Shown here: positions 1-10,912 of the stretch, piece by piece
Position numbering within the stretch: position 1 is the first letter of the stretch
Layout of the letters: every line of letters starts with the position of its first letter
Origin: Neobacillus sp. PS3-34
GTDB lineage: Bacteria; Bacillota; Bacilli; Bacillales; Cytobacillaceae
Length of the DNA: 64,000 bases
Reading direction: 5' to 3'
Assembly: GCF_030915465.1 (NCBI RefSeq)
Contig: NZ_CP133267.1
Location: 3,771,001 to 3,835,000 of the forward strand
The notes under the pieces: generated by a model
The model's database searches: none
What the model saw: only the letters and a program-made list of their open reading frames with translations
Told to the model about the DNA's origin: nothing
Program-made: the position numbers and the translations under genes

Positions 1-1
1 T

Positions 2-535
2 TGCCGCCATTTACATGAAGAAGGCGCCCAGTTAATCGTTACTGACATTAACAAAGAAGCGGTACAGCGCGCTGTTGAAGAGTTTGGTGCGAAGGCAGTA
101 GAACCAAATGAAATCTACGGCGTTGACTGTGATATTTATGCTCCGTGTGCCCTTGGAGCTGTCATTAATGATGATACTATTTCACAAATCAAGGCTAAGG
201 TTATTGCAGGTGCTGCAAATAACCAGTTAAAAGATACCCAGCATGGTGACATCATTCACGAAATGGGAATCGTATATGCACCGGATTATGTAATCAATGC
301 CGGCGGCGTTATCAATGTTGCGGACGAACTTTACGGCTATAATCGTGATCGAGCAATGAAGAAGGTTGAACAAGTATATGCAAACATTGAAAAAGTAATC
401 GAAATAGCTAAACGTGATGGTATTCCAACATATATGGCAGCTGATCGTATGGTTGAAGAAAGAATTGAAAGAATGCGGAATTCCCGTGGCCAATTTTTAC
501 AGAATGGTCACCATATTCTAAGCAGAAGAAAATAA
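2..535 (+). CDS. bcd: Leucine (branched-chain amino acid) dehydrogenase, C-terminal part
   Basis: Only the last ~177 residues are in the window; the 5' end is cut by the window edge. The reading frame is open from base 2 and ends at TAA 533-535. Leucine dehydrogenase catalyses NAD-dependent oxidative deamination of Leu, Ile and Val to branched 2-oxo acids, the substrates of the BKD complex encoded downstream. Visible family features are the Rossmann segment reading [17 protein letters not shown], the DIYAPCALG segment, and GAANNQL followed by [19 protein letters not shown], the typical C-terminal half of the Glu/Leu/Phe dehydrogenase family. It is the first visible gene of a same-strand series with buk, lpdV and bkdAA-AB-B, as in B. 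subtilis (yqiT). Confidence 0.95.
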   Translation, partial: CRHLHEEGAQLIVTDINKEAVQRAVEEFGAKAVEPNEIYGVDCDIYAPCALGAVINDDTISQIKAKVIAGAANNQLKDTQHGDIIHEMGIVYAPDYVINAGGVINVADELYGYNRDRAMKKVEQVYANIEKVIEIAKRDGIPTYMAADRMVEERIERMRNSRGQFLQNGHHILSRRK

Positions 536-560
536 GAGGAGCACAGCTTCTTATTTAAGA

Positions 561-582
561 GCGCTGAATTTCGGTTCAGCGC
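561..582 (+). other. Intercistronic hairpin between bcd and buk
   Basis: A perfect 8-bp inverted repeat (GCGCTGAA, 6-nt loop, TTCAGCGC) lies between the bcd stop and the buk ribosome binding site. It is not followed by a T tract, so it looks like an mRNA processing or stability hairpin rather than a terminator. Confidence 0.5.
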
Positions 583-629
583 CCTTTGCCATTAAACTGG
601 CAGCAAATTTTCCTTCGGGAGGTTTTACC

Positions 630-1718
630 TTGCAAGAAAAAGAATATCGGATTCTCGTCATCAACCCAGGCTCAACTTCAACCAAGATCGGAGTCTTCGA
701 TAATGATATCTCCATATTAGAAAGAACGATTCGCCATGAATCTGAAATAATAGGAACTTTTGATAATATTATTGACCAGTATGAATTTAGAAAAAACGTG
801 ATTCTGGAAACACTTGATAGCGAAGGAATCAATATTTCCAAGCTAAGCGCGGTCTGCGGACGCGGAGGGCTCCTTCGTCCAATCGAAGGCGGAACCTATT
901 CAGTCAACGAAGCGATGCTCGCGGACCTGCGAGCGGGATTTGCAGGGCAGCATGCTTCCAATCTGGGCGGAATCATAGCTTACGAAATCGCATGCGGGCT
1001 GAATATTCCATCCTTTATCGTAGATCCGGTCGTCGTTGACGAACTTGATCCGATTGCCCGTATATCCGGTTTTTCACTAATAGAAAGAAAAAGCATTTTT
1101 CATGCGCTTAACCAAAAAGCAGTCGCAAGAAGGGTTGCGAAAGAGTTAGGTGCGAAATATAGCGATTTGAATTTAATCGTCACTCATATGGGTGGGGGGA
1201 TTACGGTAGGTGTCCATAAAAAGGGCAGAGTCGTTGAAGTAAACAACGGTCTGCACGGAGATGGTCCCTTCAGTCCCGAACGAGCTGGAACCGTGCCTGT
1301 TGGCGATTTAGTCTCATTATGCTATTCAGGTGAATTTTACCGTGAAGAGATAATGAAAAAGCTGGTCGGACAGGGTGGACTGGTCGGCTACCTTGGAACT
1401 AATGATGCTGTTAAAGTGGAAAAGATGATTGAAAATGGGGACAAACAGGCAAAACTGGTTTATGAAGCAATGGCTTACCAGGTGGCAAAGGAAATAGGAG
1501 CTGCAAGCACCGTATTAGCCGGCAAAGTCGATGCTATCATATTAACGGGCGGTCTTGCGTATGGAAAAGAATATGTAAAAGGAATTTCTGACCGGATTAA
1601 CTGGATTGCTGATGTCATCATTCATCCGGGTGAAAATGAGCTTCAAGCATTGGCTGAAGGAGCCCTTCGCGTTATGAAAGGCGAGGAAGAGGCCGAAAGA
1701 TTATCCAGGTACAATTAA
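630..1718 (+). CDS. buk: Butyrate kinase / branched-chain fatty acid kinase
   Basis: 362 residues, the usual length of the acetokinase-family butyrate kinase. It converts butyryl- or branched acyl-phosphate plus ADP to the acid and ATP, completing substrate-level phosphorylation from branched-chain acyl-CoAs. The N-terminal [12 protein letters not shown] is the phosphate-1 motif of the ASKHA fold. [22 protein letters not shown] and the C-terminal ILTGGLAY segment are also family hallmarks. The start is TTG at 630, preceded by GGGAGG at 617-622. Its position between bcd and lpdV matches the bkd operon of Bacillus. Confidence 0.95.
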   Translation: MQEKEYRILVINPGSTSTKIGVFDNDISILERTIRHESEIIGTFDNIIDQYEFRKNVILETLDSEGINISKLSAVCGRGGLLRPIEGGTYSVNEAMLADLRAGFAGQHASNLGGIIAYEIACGLNIPSFIVDPVVVDELDPIARISGFSLIERKSIFHALNQKAVARRVAKELGAKYSDLNLIVTHMGGGITVGVHKKGRVVEVNNGLHGDGPFSPERAGTVPVGDLVSLCYSGEFYREEIMKKLVGQGGLVGYLGTNDAVKVEKMIENGDKQAKLVYEAMAYQVAKEIGAASTVLAGKVDAIILTGGLAYGKEYVKGISDRINWIADVIIHPGENELQALAEGALRVMKGEEEAERLSRYN

Positions 1719-1755
1719 AACAGCATCTATTTAAGATGATGAGGAGGAGTCTAAA

Positions 1756-3177
1756 TTGGCTCAAGAATATGATTTAGTCATTCTAGGCGGTGGAACGGGA
1801 GGCTATGTGGCTGCAATTCGTGCCTCACAGCTCGGCCTGAAAACAGCGATTGTCGAAAAAGGAAAGCTGGGCGGAACATGCCTGCATAAAGGTTGTATTC
1901 CAAGTAAAGCACTTCTTAGGAGTGCAGAGGTATTTGCCACTGCCCAAAAAAGTGAAGAATTCGGTGTCATGACAAGTGGTGTCACTGTTAATTTTGGAAA
2001 AGTCCAGGAAAGAAAAAATAAAATCGTCGATCAGCTTCATAAGGGTGTTCAACACTTAATGAAGCAGGGGAAAATCGATGTGTTTGAAGGAACTGGCAGG
2101 ATTTTAGGGCGATTTATCTTTTCACCTATGCCGGGCACCATTTCGGTTGAGATGAATAATGGCGATGAAAACGAAATGCTAATTCCTAAGAATGTCATCG
2201 TTGCGACTGGTTCAAGGCCTCGTACTTTGCCAGGCCTTGAAATTGACGGTGATAAAGTACTTACTTCCGATGAAGCGCTAGCGATGGAATCTCTTCCATC
2301 CTCCATCATTATTGTCGGCGGAGGGGTAATTGGAATAGAATGGGCCTCCATGCTGTCCGATTTCGGAGTAGATGTAACCGTAATTGAATATGCAGACCGC
2401 ATTATTCCAACTGAAGATGCCGAGATTTCAAAGGAAATGCAGCGCTTGATGAAGAAAAAAGGGATCAAGATTGTAACGGGTGCAAAGGTTCTTCCGGAAA
2501 CATTGACCAAAGGTGAAGCTGTAACAATTTCAGCTGAGGTAAAAGGAGCAGCAAAGGAATTCAGTGCTGAAAAAATCCTTGTTTCCGTTGGACGCCAGGC
2601 AAATGTAGAAGGTATTGGCCTTGATAATACAGAAATACAAGTTGAAAGAGGTTTTATCCTTACAAACGAGTTTTTCCAGACGAAAGAGTCACATATTTAT
2701 GCGATTGGCGACGTTATTGGCGGGCTGCAGCTTGCGCATGTTGCTTCCCACGAAGGAATCACAGCTGTTGAGCATATTGCAGGTCAAAACCCATCTCCTA
2801 TGGACTATAAGCTAGTTTCCAAGTGCATCTACAGCAGCCCTGAGGTTGCGAACGTTGGATACACAGAAGACGAAGCGAAAGAAAAAGGTTTTAAAGTGAA
2901 GACAGGCAAGTTTTCATTCCGGGCAATTGGAAAGGCACTTGTATTTGGCGAATCAGATGGCTTCGTTAAAATAATTGCCGATGAAGAAACCGATGATATT
3001 CTAGGGGTGCATATGATCGGTCCGCACGTGACAGATATGATTTCGGAAGCAGGCCTTGCAATGGTTTTAGATGCAACACCTTGGGAAGTGTCACACACCA
3101 TCCATCCTCATCCGACTTTATCCGAGGCAATTGGTGAAGCTGCATTGGCTGTTTACGGAAAGGCAATTCATTCTTAA
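1756..3177 (+). CDS. lpdV: Dihydrolipoamide dehydrogenase, E3 of the branched-chain keto acid dehydrogenase
   Basis: 473 residues. This FAD flavoprotein reoxidises the lipoyl groups of the E2 subunit with NAD+. Visible features are the FAD-binding GGGTGGYVAAIRAS near residue 12, the redox-active disulfide in GGTCLHKGCIPSK, the NAD-binding VGGGVIGIEW around residue 190, AIGDVIGG, and the C-terminal HPHPTLSE containing the catalytic His-Glu pair. The start is TTG at 1756 behind a strong GAGGAGGAG at 1740-1748. It lies 37 bp after buk and 32 bp before bkdAA. Confidence 0.97.
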   Translation: MAQEYDLVILGGGTGGYVAAIRASQLGLKTAIVEKGKLGGTCLHKGCIPSKALLRSAEVFATAQKSEEFGVMTSGVTVNFGKVQERKNKIVDQLHKGVQHLMKQGKIDVFEGTGRILGRFIFSPMPGTISVEMNNGDENEMLIPKNVIVATGSRPRTLPGLEIDGDKVLTSDEALAMESLPSSIIIVGGGVIGIEWASMLSDFGVDVTVIEYADRIIPTEDAEISKEMQRLMKKKGIKIVTGAKVLPETLTKGEAVTISAEVKGAAKEFSAEKILVSVGRQANVEGIGLDNTEIQVERGFILTNEFFQTKESHIYAIGDVIGGLQLAHVASHEGITAVEHIAGQNPSPMDYKLVSKCIYSSPEVANVGYTEDEAKEKGFKVKTGKFSFRAIGKALVFGESDGFVKIIADEETDDILGVHMIGPHVTDMISEAGLAMVLDATPWEVSHTIHPHPTLSEAIGEAALAVYGKAIHS

Positions 3178-3209
3178 TAAGTTTTTCGAACAAATGGGAG
3201 GTTTAATGA

Positions 3210-4203
3210 ATGGCAGAAAATCGTCATCTAGCACTTGGTTTAAGTGATGATAAAGTATTGGAAATGTATGAAATGATGCTTATGGCCCGCCGCATTGATG
3301 AGCGTATGTGGCTGTTGAATCGTGCGGGTAAAATACCGTTCGTTATCTCGTGCCAGGGGCAGGAGGCAGCCCAAATTGGAGCGGCGTTCGCCCTCGACAC
3401 TGAAAAGGACTATGTCCTTCCTTACTACCGCGATATGGGTGTAGTGTTAACATTTGGGATGACACCTAAGGAATTAATGCTTTCAGGTTTTGCAAAGGCA
3501 GGGGATCCTAACTCAGGCAGCAGCCAAATGCCAGGACACTTTGGCCAAAGAAAAACAGGATAGTAACTGGCTCTTCACCTGTTACTACACAGGTACCACA
3601 TGCTGTCGGAATTGCGTTAGCAGGCAAAATGGAGGGAAAAGACCTCGTCACGTTCGTAACTTTCGGGGAAGGCTCGTCCAACCAGGGAGATTTCCATGAA
3701 GGTGCAAACTTTGCTGGTGTCCATAAGCTTCCTGTTATTTTTATGTGTGAAAACAATAAGTATGCCATCTCTGTTCCAATTGAAAAGCAATTGGCATGTG
3801 AGAACGTTTCCGACCGCGCTATCGGCTATGGTATGCCGGGTTATACAGTAGACGGAAATGACCCTCTTGAAGTTTACAAGGTAGTGAAGGAGGCTGCAGA
3901 CCGCGGCCGCCGAGGCGAAGGCCAACATTGGTTGAAACGGTTTCTTATCGTTTGACACCACACTCTTCAGATGATGATGATCGCAGCTATCGTGCACCAG
4001 ATGAAGTGGCAGAGGCGAAAACGAAGGATCCAATCATTACATTCGGTGCATATCTAAAAGAATCGGGCGTAATGAATGATGAATTGGAAAAAGAAATCAA
4101 CGACCGTGTCATGAAAATTGTAAATGAAGCGACCGACTACGCTGAAAACGCACCATATGCTGCTCCGGAAGATGCGTTGAAGTATGTGTATGCGGACAAG
4201 TAA
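3210..4203 (+). CDS. bkdAA: Branched-chain 2-oxoacid dehydrogenase E1 alpha subunit, two apparent frameshifts
   Basis: With BkdAB this forms the thiamine-diphosphate E1 that decarboxylates branched 2-oxo acids. The ATG at 3210 follows GGGAGG. The protein is broken twice by apparent one-base losses. One is near 3546-3550, where adding one A restores the conserved GQKKNRIVTGS. The other is at 3920-3923, where one C restores GEGPTLVETVSYR. Restored length is about 331 residues, equal to the normal family length. The ThDP motif runs from GEGSSNQGDFHEG to CENN, and the SYRLTPHSSDDD C-terminal segment is intact. Both breaks lie beside GGCC, so they are more likely sequence errors than a real pseudogene. 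Confidence 0.93.
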
Positions 4204-4215
4204 GGGGGAAGAAAA

Positions 4216-5198
4216 ATGGCAGTAATTTCTTATATAGATGCAGTAACAATGGCGATTCGTGAGGAAATGGAAAGAGATCCTAAAGTATTTGTACTCGGCG
4301 AAGACGTAGGTAAAAAAGGCGGAGTTTTTAAAGCAACTCAAGGTTTATACGAACAATTCGGGGAAGATCGTGTAATCGATGCACCATTGGCTGAATCTGC
4401 AATCGCGGGTGTAGGTATTGGTGCAGCGATGTATGGCATGCGACCGATCGCTGAAATGCAATTTGCAGATTTTATCATGCCTGCAGTCAACCAGATTATT
4501 TCTGAGGCAGCAAGAATTCGTTATCGTTCAAATAACGACTGGAGCTGCCCAATGGTTATCCGTGCTCCTTACGGAGGCGGAGTCCATGGTGCTTTGTATC
4601 ACTCCCAGTCGGTTGAAAAAGTTTTTGCTGGCCAGCCAGGCATAAAAATTGTCATGCCGTCTACTCCATATGACGTTAAGGGACTGTTAAAAGCAGCCAT
4701 CCGTGACGAAGATCCGGTACTGTTCTTCGAGCACAAGCGTGCCTACCGACTAATCAAGGGCGAGGTTCCAACTGATGATTATGTCCTTCCAATCGGAAAA
4801 GCAGATGTAAAGCGAGAAGGAGAAGACATCACGGTCATTACCTACGGCCTATGTGTCCACTTTGCCCTGCAGGCTGCCGAAAAGCTGGCAAAGGACGGTA
4901 TCTCTGCTCACATTTTAGATTTAAGAACTATTTATCCGCTTGATAAGGAAGCGATTATCCAGTCAGCTTCTAAAACAGGTAAAGTATTGCTGGTTACTGA
5001 AGACAATAAAGAAGGAAGCATCATGAGTGAAGTTTCCGCCATCATTGCTGAAAATTGCCTGTATGACCTTGATGCACCAATAATGCGTCTTGCCTGCCGG
5101 ATATTCCAGCAATGCCATATGCTCCAACAATGGAAAAATTCTTTATGGTAAATCCGGATAAAGTTGAAAAAGCAATGAGAGAACTTGCAGAATTTTAA
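4216..5198 (+). CDS. bkdAB: Branched-chain 2-oxoacid dehydrogenase E1 beta subunit, one apparent frameshift
   Basis: Transketolase-like pyrimidine and C-terminal domains of the E1 beta chain, starting with MAVISYIDAVTMAIREEM at ATG 4216, 12 bp after bkdAA. VLGEDVGKKGGVF and APYGGGVHGALYHSQS are strong family matches. The open frame stops early at 5151. A one-base loss near 5095 breaks the conserved RLAGPDIPAMPYAPTMEKF, which continues in the next frame to TAA 5196-5198. The restored 327-residue length is normal. The family's conserved Gly-Pro there would be encoded by a GGCCC-containing sequence, whereas the window shows TGCCGG. Confidence 0.94.
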
Positions 5199-5234
5199 AA
5201 ATCATTAACCGGAATCCAAAAGGAGGTTATTCCA

Positions 5235-6554
5235 TTGGCAATTGAACAAATTAAAATGCCCCAGCTTGGAGAAAGCGTAACAGAAGGAACAATCAGTAAA
5301 TGGCTTGTTTCTGTGGGAGATAAGGTAAATAAATATGATCCGCTTGCAGAAGTCATGACGGATAAAGTAAATGCGGAGGTGCCATCTTCATTTGAAGGGG
5401 TGATCAAGGAATTGGTCGCTGCCGAGGGAGATACGCTTGCGGTAGGAGAAATTATCCTTACGATTGAAGTAGGCGGAAGCAATATGGACGAAGCTCAGGA
5501 GAAAGAAAACTTCCATACAGAGGATAAGAAAGAAGCTGACGTTGCAGGAGGAGAGATTTTTGCAGCAGATCAGGGAAATAAAGCCCGCTATTCACCAGCT
5601 GTTTTAAAAATTTCTCAGGAGAACGGAATTGACCTGAACCAGGTGAAAGGTACTGGTGCTGGCGGCCGCATTACCAGAAAAGATTTGCTGAAGTTAATCG
5701 AATCAGGAGATATTCCGAAGGCGGGAATACGGCCATCTGCTTCCCCTCAGGCTGCAGTCCAGCAGCAAGATGCAAGTGCAGCCGTGCCTGTGGCTCCAGC
5801 TGCTCCGGCTGCTAAACCTGCAGCTGCTCCAGTTAATGTTCCAGTCGTGCCGGGAGATATCGAAATTCCTGTCAGTGGCGTGCGTAAAGCAATTGCTGCA
5901 AACATGCTTCGCAGCAAGCACGAGGCACCACATGCCTGGACAATGATGGAAGTTGATGTAACAAATCTTGTGGAATACCGTAACAGCATCAAGGATGATT
6001 TCAAAAAGAAAGAAGGCTTTAATCTGACTTTCTTCGCATTCTTCGTCAAGGCGGTTGCGCAGGCGTTGAAAGAATACCCGCAAATCAATTCCATGTGGGC
6101 GGGTGATAAAATCATTCAAAAGAAAGAAATTAATCTTAACATCGCGGTAGCGACAGAAGATGCATTATTTGTTCCAGTCATCCGCAATGCGGATGAAAAA
6201 ACAATTAAAGGCATCGCCCGTGAAATCACGGAGCTTGCAGGCAAGGTGCGAAAAGGGCAGTTAAAGTCCGAGGATATGCAGGGCGGAACCTTCACTGTCA
6301 ATAACACTGGTTCATTCGGTTCGGTACAATCGATGGGAATCATCAATTATCCGCAGGCAGCCATTCTGCAGGTGGAATCCATCGTGAAACGTCCAGTTGT
6401 CGTAAACAACGGCATGATCGCGGTTCGCGATATGGTGAATTTATGTATGTCACTTGACCACCGCGTTTTAGATGGTCTTGTATGCGGCAGATTCCTGCAG
6501 CGTGTGAAAGAGATTCTAGAAAATACTTCAAAGTCTACAACTTCAGTTTACTAA
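5235..6554 (+). CDS. bkdB: Branched-chain dihydrolipoyl transacylase (E2)
   Basis: 439 residues, TTG start at 5235 behind AAAAGGAGG. It transfers branched acyl groups from the lipoyl arm to CoA. Domains in order: N-terminal lipoyl domain (about 1-78) with the lipoylated Lys in MTDKVNAEVPS; peripheral subunit-binding domain (about 118-155) with YSPAVLKISQENGIDL and GTGAGGRITRKDLL; an Ala/Pro linker (about 168-200); and the acetyltransferase core ending with the catalytic SLDHRVLDG. The gene is intact and is followed by a strong terminator, so it is the last gene of the bkd operon. Confidence 0.97.
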   Translation: MAIEQIKMPQLGESVTEGTISKWLVSVGDKVNKYDPLAEVMTDKVNAEVPSSFEGVIKELVAAEGDTLAVGEIILTIEVGGSNMDEAQEKENFHTEDKKEADVAGGEIFAADQGNKARYSPAVLKISQENGIDLNQVKGTGAGGRITRKDLLKLIESGDIPKAGIRPSASPQAAVQQQDASAAVPVAPAAPAAKPAAAPVNVPVVPGDIEIPVSGVRKAIAANMLRSKHEAPHAWTMMEVDVTNLVEYRNSIKDDFKKKEGFNLTFFAFFVKAVAQALKEYPQINSMWAGDKIIQKKEINLNIAVATEDALFVPVIRNADEKTIKGIAREITELAGKVRKGQLKSEDMQGGTFTVNNTGSFGSVQSMGIINYPQAAILQVESIVKRPVVVNNGMIAVRDMVNLCMSLDHRVLDGLVCGRFLQRVKEILENTSKSTTSVY

Positions 6555-6561
6555 TAATAGC

Positions 6562-6596
6562 AACAGCCACAGCTTCGATGCTGTGGCTGTTTTTTG
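6562..6596 (+). terminator. Rho-independent terminator of the bkd operon
   Basis: A 12-bp stem AACAGCCACAGC / GCTGTGGCTGTT with a 6-nt loop is followed by a T run. It lies 8 bp after the bkdB stop and separates the bkd genes from mutA. Confidence 0.92.
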
Positions 6597-6719
6597 TTTA
6601 GGTAATCGATCGAGTAGGGGCTTGGTGTATAGACTGTAGGTAATGCCAGAAATAACGATTTGACCACTTTTCCAACCATTTTTTCCTGCTAATGAAGACG
6701 ATCTTCTAACCTCTTTAAA

Positions 6720-6748
6720 TTGCGAGATTGTTAGCTCTGTACTAAAAT
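6720..6748 (+). promoter_or_regulatory. Likely sigma-A promoter of the mutAB operon
   Basis: TTGCGA at 6720-6725 and TAAAAT at 6743-6748 are separated by exactly 17 bp. They lie about 84 bp upstream of the mutA start and after the bkd terminator. Confidence 0.6.
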
Positions 6749-6790
6749 AGAAGAGAGTGAAAATAATTTTGAATTTTACTACAATTATGT

Positions 6791-6807
6791 TTTCCGCCTT
6801 GCGGAAA
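6791..6807. promoter_or_regulatory. 17-bp palindrome in the mutA 5' leader, candidate operator
   Basis: TTTCCGC-CTT-GCGGAAA is a perfect 7-bp inverted repeat between the proposed transcription start and the mutA ribosome binding site. It could be a repressor site or a leader hairpin. No T run follows, so it is not a terminator. Confidence 0.4.
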
Positions 6808-6831
6808 GCTGTCTTCACGGGAGGCAGAGAA

Positions 6832-8720
6832 ATGAACTTAAAAGAGATGATCGATCAATCCTTTCCAGTTCAGACGGATGAGGATTGGAAAAGAGAGGCG
6901 GAAAGAACTCTTAAGGGTAAACCGATAGAGACACTGGAAAGCCTTACATATGAAAACATAATTTTGAAACCGCTTTATTCTGAAATTAATCCCGATTCCA
7001 TTCCTGATTATCCTGCAGGATCGGACTATAGGCGAGGCATACATTCTGCCCCTGCGAAATGGAAGGTGGCCAAAGAATCCCTGCTGAAACAGTAGAGGAA
7101 TTAAGGGACAGCCTTCTAATGTCACTTGAAAGAGGCCAAACGGCTCTTTCTTTTGAACTGAAGCCTGATTTTTTTGAGCAAAAAAACGAACTTGCAGAAT
7201 CTTTAAAAGAGTTCTATGCCCACTATCCTTTTGCAGTTAATGCAAAAGAACTTCAGGCGGTATTTCTTTCTGAACTCGCAATCCAGGCGAAAGCAGTAGG
7301 AAGAGCAGATCAAGTAACAGGCTATATTGGTTATGACCCCCTTTCTGTAATGGCGGAAAATGGTTGTCTGCCTGTGGATCCAGCTCAATTTTTCAGTGAT
7401 TGGAAGAAGGACCTTACGTTCGTACATGAAAATTTATCTTTCCTTCGTACCATATTAATAAATACATCATCCTATCATAATGGCGGAGCGAACGCGGTGC
7501 AGGAATTGGCCATCGCACTTGCAGAAGGTGCATTTTATTTGCAGGAGCTGCAGGAAAATGATTTGGAACTTGATGTGATATTATCAAAAATGATTTTTCA
7601 ATTCTCAATAGGTGCAAATTTCTTTATGGAAATTGCCAAACTACGTGCTGCTCGTCTGTTATGGGACAAAATTACAAAGGCATACGGAGCTGCCAGTGAA
7701 TTGAGAGGAATGCATATTTCAGCAGAAACCTCTGCTTTTACGAAAACGGTGTACGATCCTCACGTCAATATCCTTCGTGCAGGGAATGAAGCCTTTGCGG
7801 CTGCACTCGGTGGTGTTCAATACCTGCATGTTAGACCATTTGATGAACTATCAGGTGCTACACCTTTTTCGGAAAGAGTCGCGAGAAATACTCAGTTAAT
7901 TTTGCAGGAAGAAACTCACCTGCAGGCAGTAACTGATCCTGCCGGTGGTTCCTTGTATATTGAGGAACTGACAAAGGAGCTTGCGAAAAAGGCATGGGAA
8001 CTTTTTCTTCAAATTGATTTACAAGGTGGAATGCTTGAGGTTCTAAAATCCGGCTGGTTGCAGAAAGAAATTTCGACTGTTGCTGAAAAAAGGAAGCAGG
8101 ACATTTTCACAAGAAAGCAAAGCATCATTGGCACTAACGTTTATGCTAATTCTGAAAAAGAATCCAATATGAAATTCTTCATAAAAAATAAAGGTGATGC
8201 AGTCATAAAAAATAGTTTCCCTGGCGGCCATGTGAACATTCAGCCAATTAAACTGGAACGGCTAGCAGAACCTTTTGAGGAACTCAGAAAAAAGGCTGAG
8301 CAGATCTCTAAGCAAAAAGGAGTAAATCCGTGCCTTGGCTTAATTTGCCTTGGAGAATTAAAACAGCATAAGCCAAGGCTCGATTTCATTACTGGCTTTG
8401 TATCGGCAGGAGGGATAGAAGCGCTGAAAAGTGAGCCAATCCATTCCCTCGACTCAGCAAGGAAATTTGTTTCCGGCAGCGCTGCCTCGCAATTTTGTTT
8501 ATGTGGACAAAATGAACAGTATGAGGAATCCGGACTGGAAATTTTGAAGGTACTTAAGACAGAATTTCCAAACTTTCATTTTTATCTTGCGGGACTGCCG
8601 GAAAAACAAGAACAGGCGAAATGGACAGCAGAGGGGATTAAGCAGTTTATTCACATAAAAAGCAACTGCTACGATATTCTTTCTTCCATGCTGGCAGAGA
8701 TGGAGGCGGATTCACAGTGA
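6832..8720 (+). CDS. mutA: Methylmalonyl-CoA mutase small subunit, one apparent frameshift
   Basis: Non-catalytic partner of MutB in the B12-dependent rearrangement of methylmalonyl-CoA to succinyl-CoA. The ATG at 6832 is preceded by GGGAGG; an upstream ATG at 6757 in the same frame has no such site. The frame breaks at GGCC 7068-7071. One extra C reads [15 protein letters not shown], as in the family, and joins the N-terminal part to the downstream frame that runs to TGA 8718-8720. Restored length is about 629 residues. The barrel region (for example [20 protein letters not shown] and [21 protein letters not shown]) is well conserved. The C-terminal flavodoxin-like domain lacks the DxHxxG cobalamin motif, as expected for the small subunit. 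Confidence 0.94.
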
Positions 8721-10912
8721 AAAAAGCGAAACCCGATTTTCAAAAGATGCCACTTTTTGATGAGAATGATTTTTTAACACATGATGAATGGAAGCAAGTG
8801 GTACAAAAAGAGGTAAGCGCCTCTCTTGATGACCTTCTTTTTGAGACGAATGAAAACATTACATTAAAGCCTTTATATACAAAGGAAGACATCCAGGGGC
8901 TAGAGCACTTGGATGCTAAACCAGGGCTTCCTCCTTTTACAAGAGGTCCTTATTCGACTATGTATGTTAACAGGCCCTGGACGGTCAGGCAGTATGCTGG
9001 CTTTTCTACAGCGGAGGAAAGCAATGCCTTTTATCGCCGCAACCTGGCAATGGGTCAAAAGGCCTGTCGGTAGCATTCGACCTGGCAACGCATCGCGGCT
9101 ACGATTCGGACCATCCAAGAGTGGTAGGAGACGTCGGTAAAGCGGGAGTTGCGATTGATTCCATTCTCGATATGAAGACCCTCTTTGACGGAATTCCGTT
9201 GGATCAGATGTCGGTGTCCATGACGATGAATGGTGCAGTTCTACCTATTCTTGCATTTTTTATCGTAACTGCTGAAGAACAGGGAGTAAGCCAGGATAAG
9301 CTTTCTGGTACTATCCAAAATGATATTTTGAAAGAATACATGGTTCGCAATACTTATATTTATCCGCCGGAAATGTCGATGAAAATTATTGCTGATATTT
9401 TTGAGTATACATCCAAATATATGCCTAAATTTAATAGCATCAGCATTTCCGGATACCATATGCAGGAGGCTGGAGCACCTGCTGATATCGAGTTGGCTTA
9501 TACGCTCGCAGACGGGCTCGAGTATGTCAGGACTGGACTGACAGCCGGAATTGAGATTGATTCCTTTGCACCGAGGCTTTCGTTTTTCTGGGCAATCGGG
9601 ATGAATTACTTTATGGAAATTGCCAAAATGAGAGCGGCACGATTTATTTGGGCAAAAATGATGAAATCCTTTAATCCGAAAACGACGAAATCAATGGCAC
9701 TCCGAACCCATTCGCAAACGTCTGGCTGGAGCCTGACGGAACAGGATCCTTTTAATAATGTTACGAGAACTTTAATTGAAGCTCATGCCGCTGCGATGGG
9801 ACATACCCAATCACTTCATACGAATGCCCTTGATGAGGCGATAGCACTTCCTACTGATTTTTCTGCAAGGATTGCCCGAAATACACAGCTTTTCCTACAG
9901 GATGAAACGGGAATCACCAAGGTGATTGATCCGTGGGCTGGTTCCTATTATGTTGAAACGCTTACGAATGAACTGATTCAAAAAGCATGGAAGCATATTG
10001 AGGAAATCGAAAATCTCGGCGGAATGGCTAAAGCGATAGAAACAGGACTGCCGAAAATGAGAATCGAGGAAGCCGCAGCCAGAAGGCAGGCGCAAATTGA
10101 TTCAGGCAACGAAACGATCATCGGTGTGAATCGTTACCGCCTTGAAAAAGAAGAGCCAATCGACATACTGGATATCGATAACACAGCTGTTCGCCTGAAG
10201 CAAATTGAAAAGTTAAACAAGTTGAAGAAGAGTCGTGATGAACAAAGAGTAAACGAAGCGCTGGATGCCTTACCAGTGCAGCTGAACAAGGTGATCGTAA
10301 CCTCCTTGAGCTCGCCGTGCAGGCAGCAAGGGAAAGAGCAACACTTGGAGAAATCTCTTTTGCAATAGAAAAAGTCGCCGAACGGCATAAAGCGGTGATC
10401 CGCTCTATCAGCGGTGTTTACAGCTCATCATTCTCCAATGAAGAAGAAATTTTAGAAGTAAAAAGAATGGCAGATGAATTTTTAGAGAATGAAGGAAGAA
10501 GGCCACGCATCATGATTGCCAAAATGGGACAAGATGGACACGACCGGGGTGCAAAGGTCATTTCGACGGCCTTTGCGGATGTTGGCTTCGATGTTGATAT
10601 CGGTCCGTTGTTCCAGACACCTGAGGAAACGGCGATGCAGGCAGTGGAAAACGATGTCCATGTCATTGGGTTCAGTTCGCTCGCGGCTGGCCATAAAACA
10701 CTTCTCCCGCAGTTAGTGGAGGAGCTGAAAAAACTGGCCGTGAGGATATCCTGGTCGTAATTGGCGGTGTTATTCCGGCTCAGGATTATCAATTCCTAAT
10801 CGAGCATGGTGCGGCAGCGATTTTTGGACCAGGGACTGTTATTCCGGTCGCTGCCCAAAAGGTTATTAAAGAGATATATAAACAACTTGGTTATGAGGAA
10901 GTGGCACAATAA
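8717..10912 (+). CDS. mutB: Methylmalonyl-CoA mutase large catalytic subunit, three apparent frameshifts
   Basis: GTG start at 8717 overlaps the mutA stop by 4 bp, so the two are translationally coupled. The N-terminal TIM barrel includes [27 protein letters not shown] residues and the C-terminal B12 domain has the cobalamin-binding [13 protein letters not shown] (DxHxxG). Three one-base losses interrupt it. At GGCC 9061-9064, adding a G gives [20 protein letters not shown]. One lies near 10274 in the barrel-to-B12 linker. At GGCC 10736-10739, adding a G gives [17 protein letters not shown]. The restored protein is about 732 residues, the normal size. The coding signal is uninterrupted apart from frame, so I regard it as a functional gene with sequence errors. 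Confidence 0.94.
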
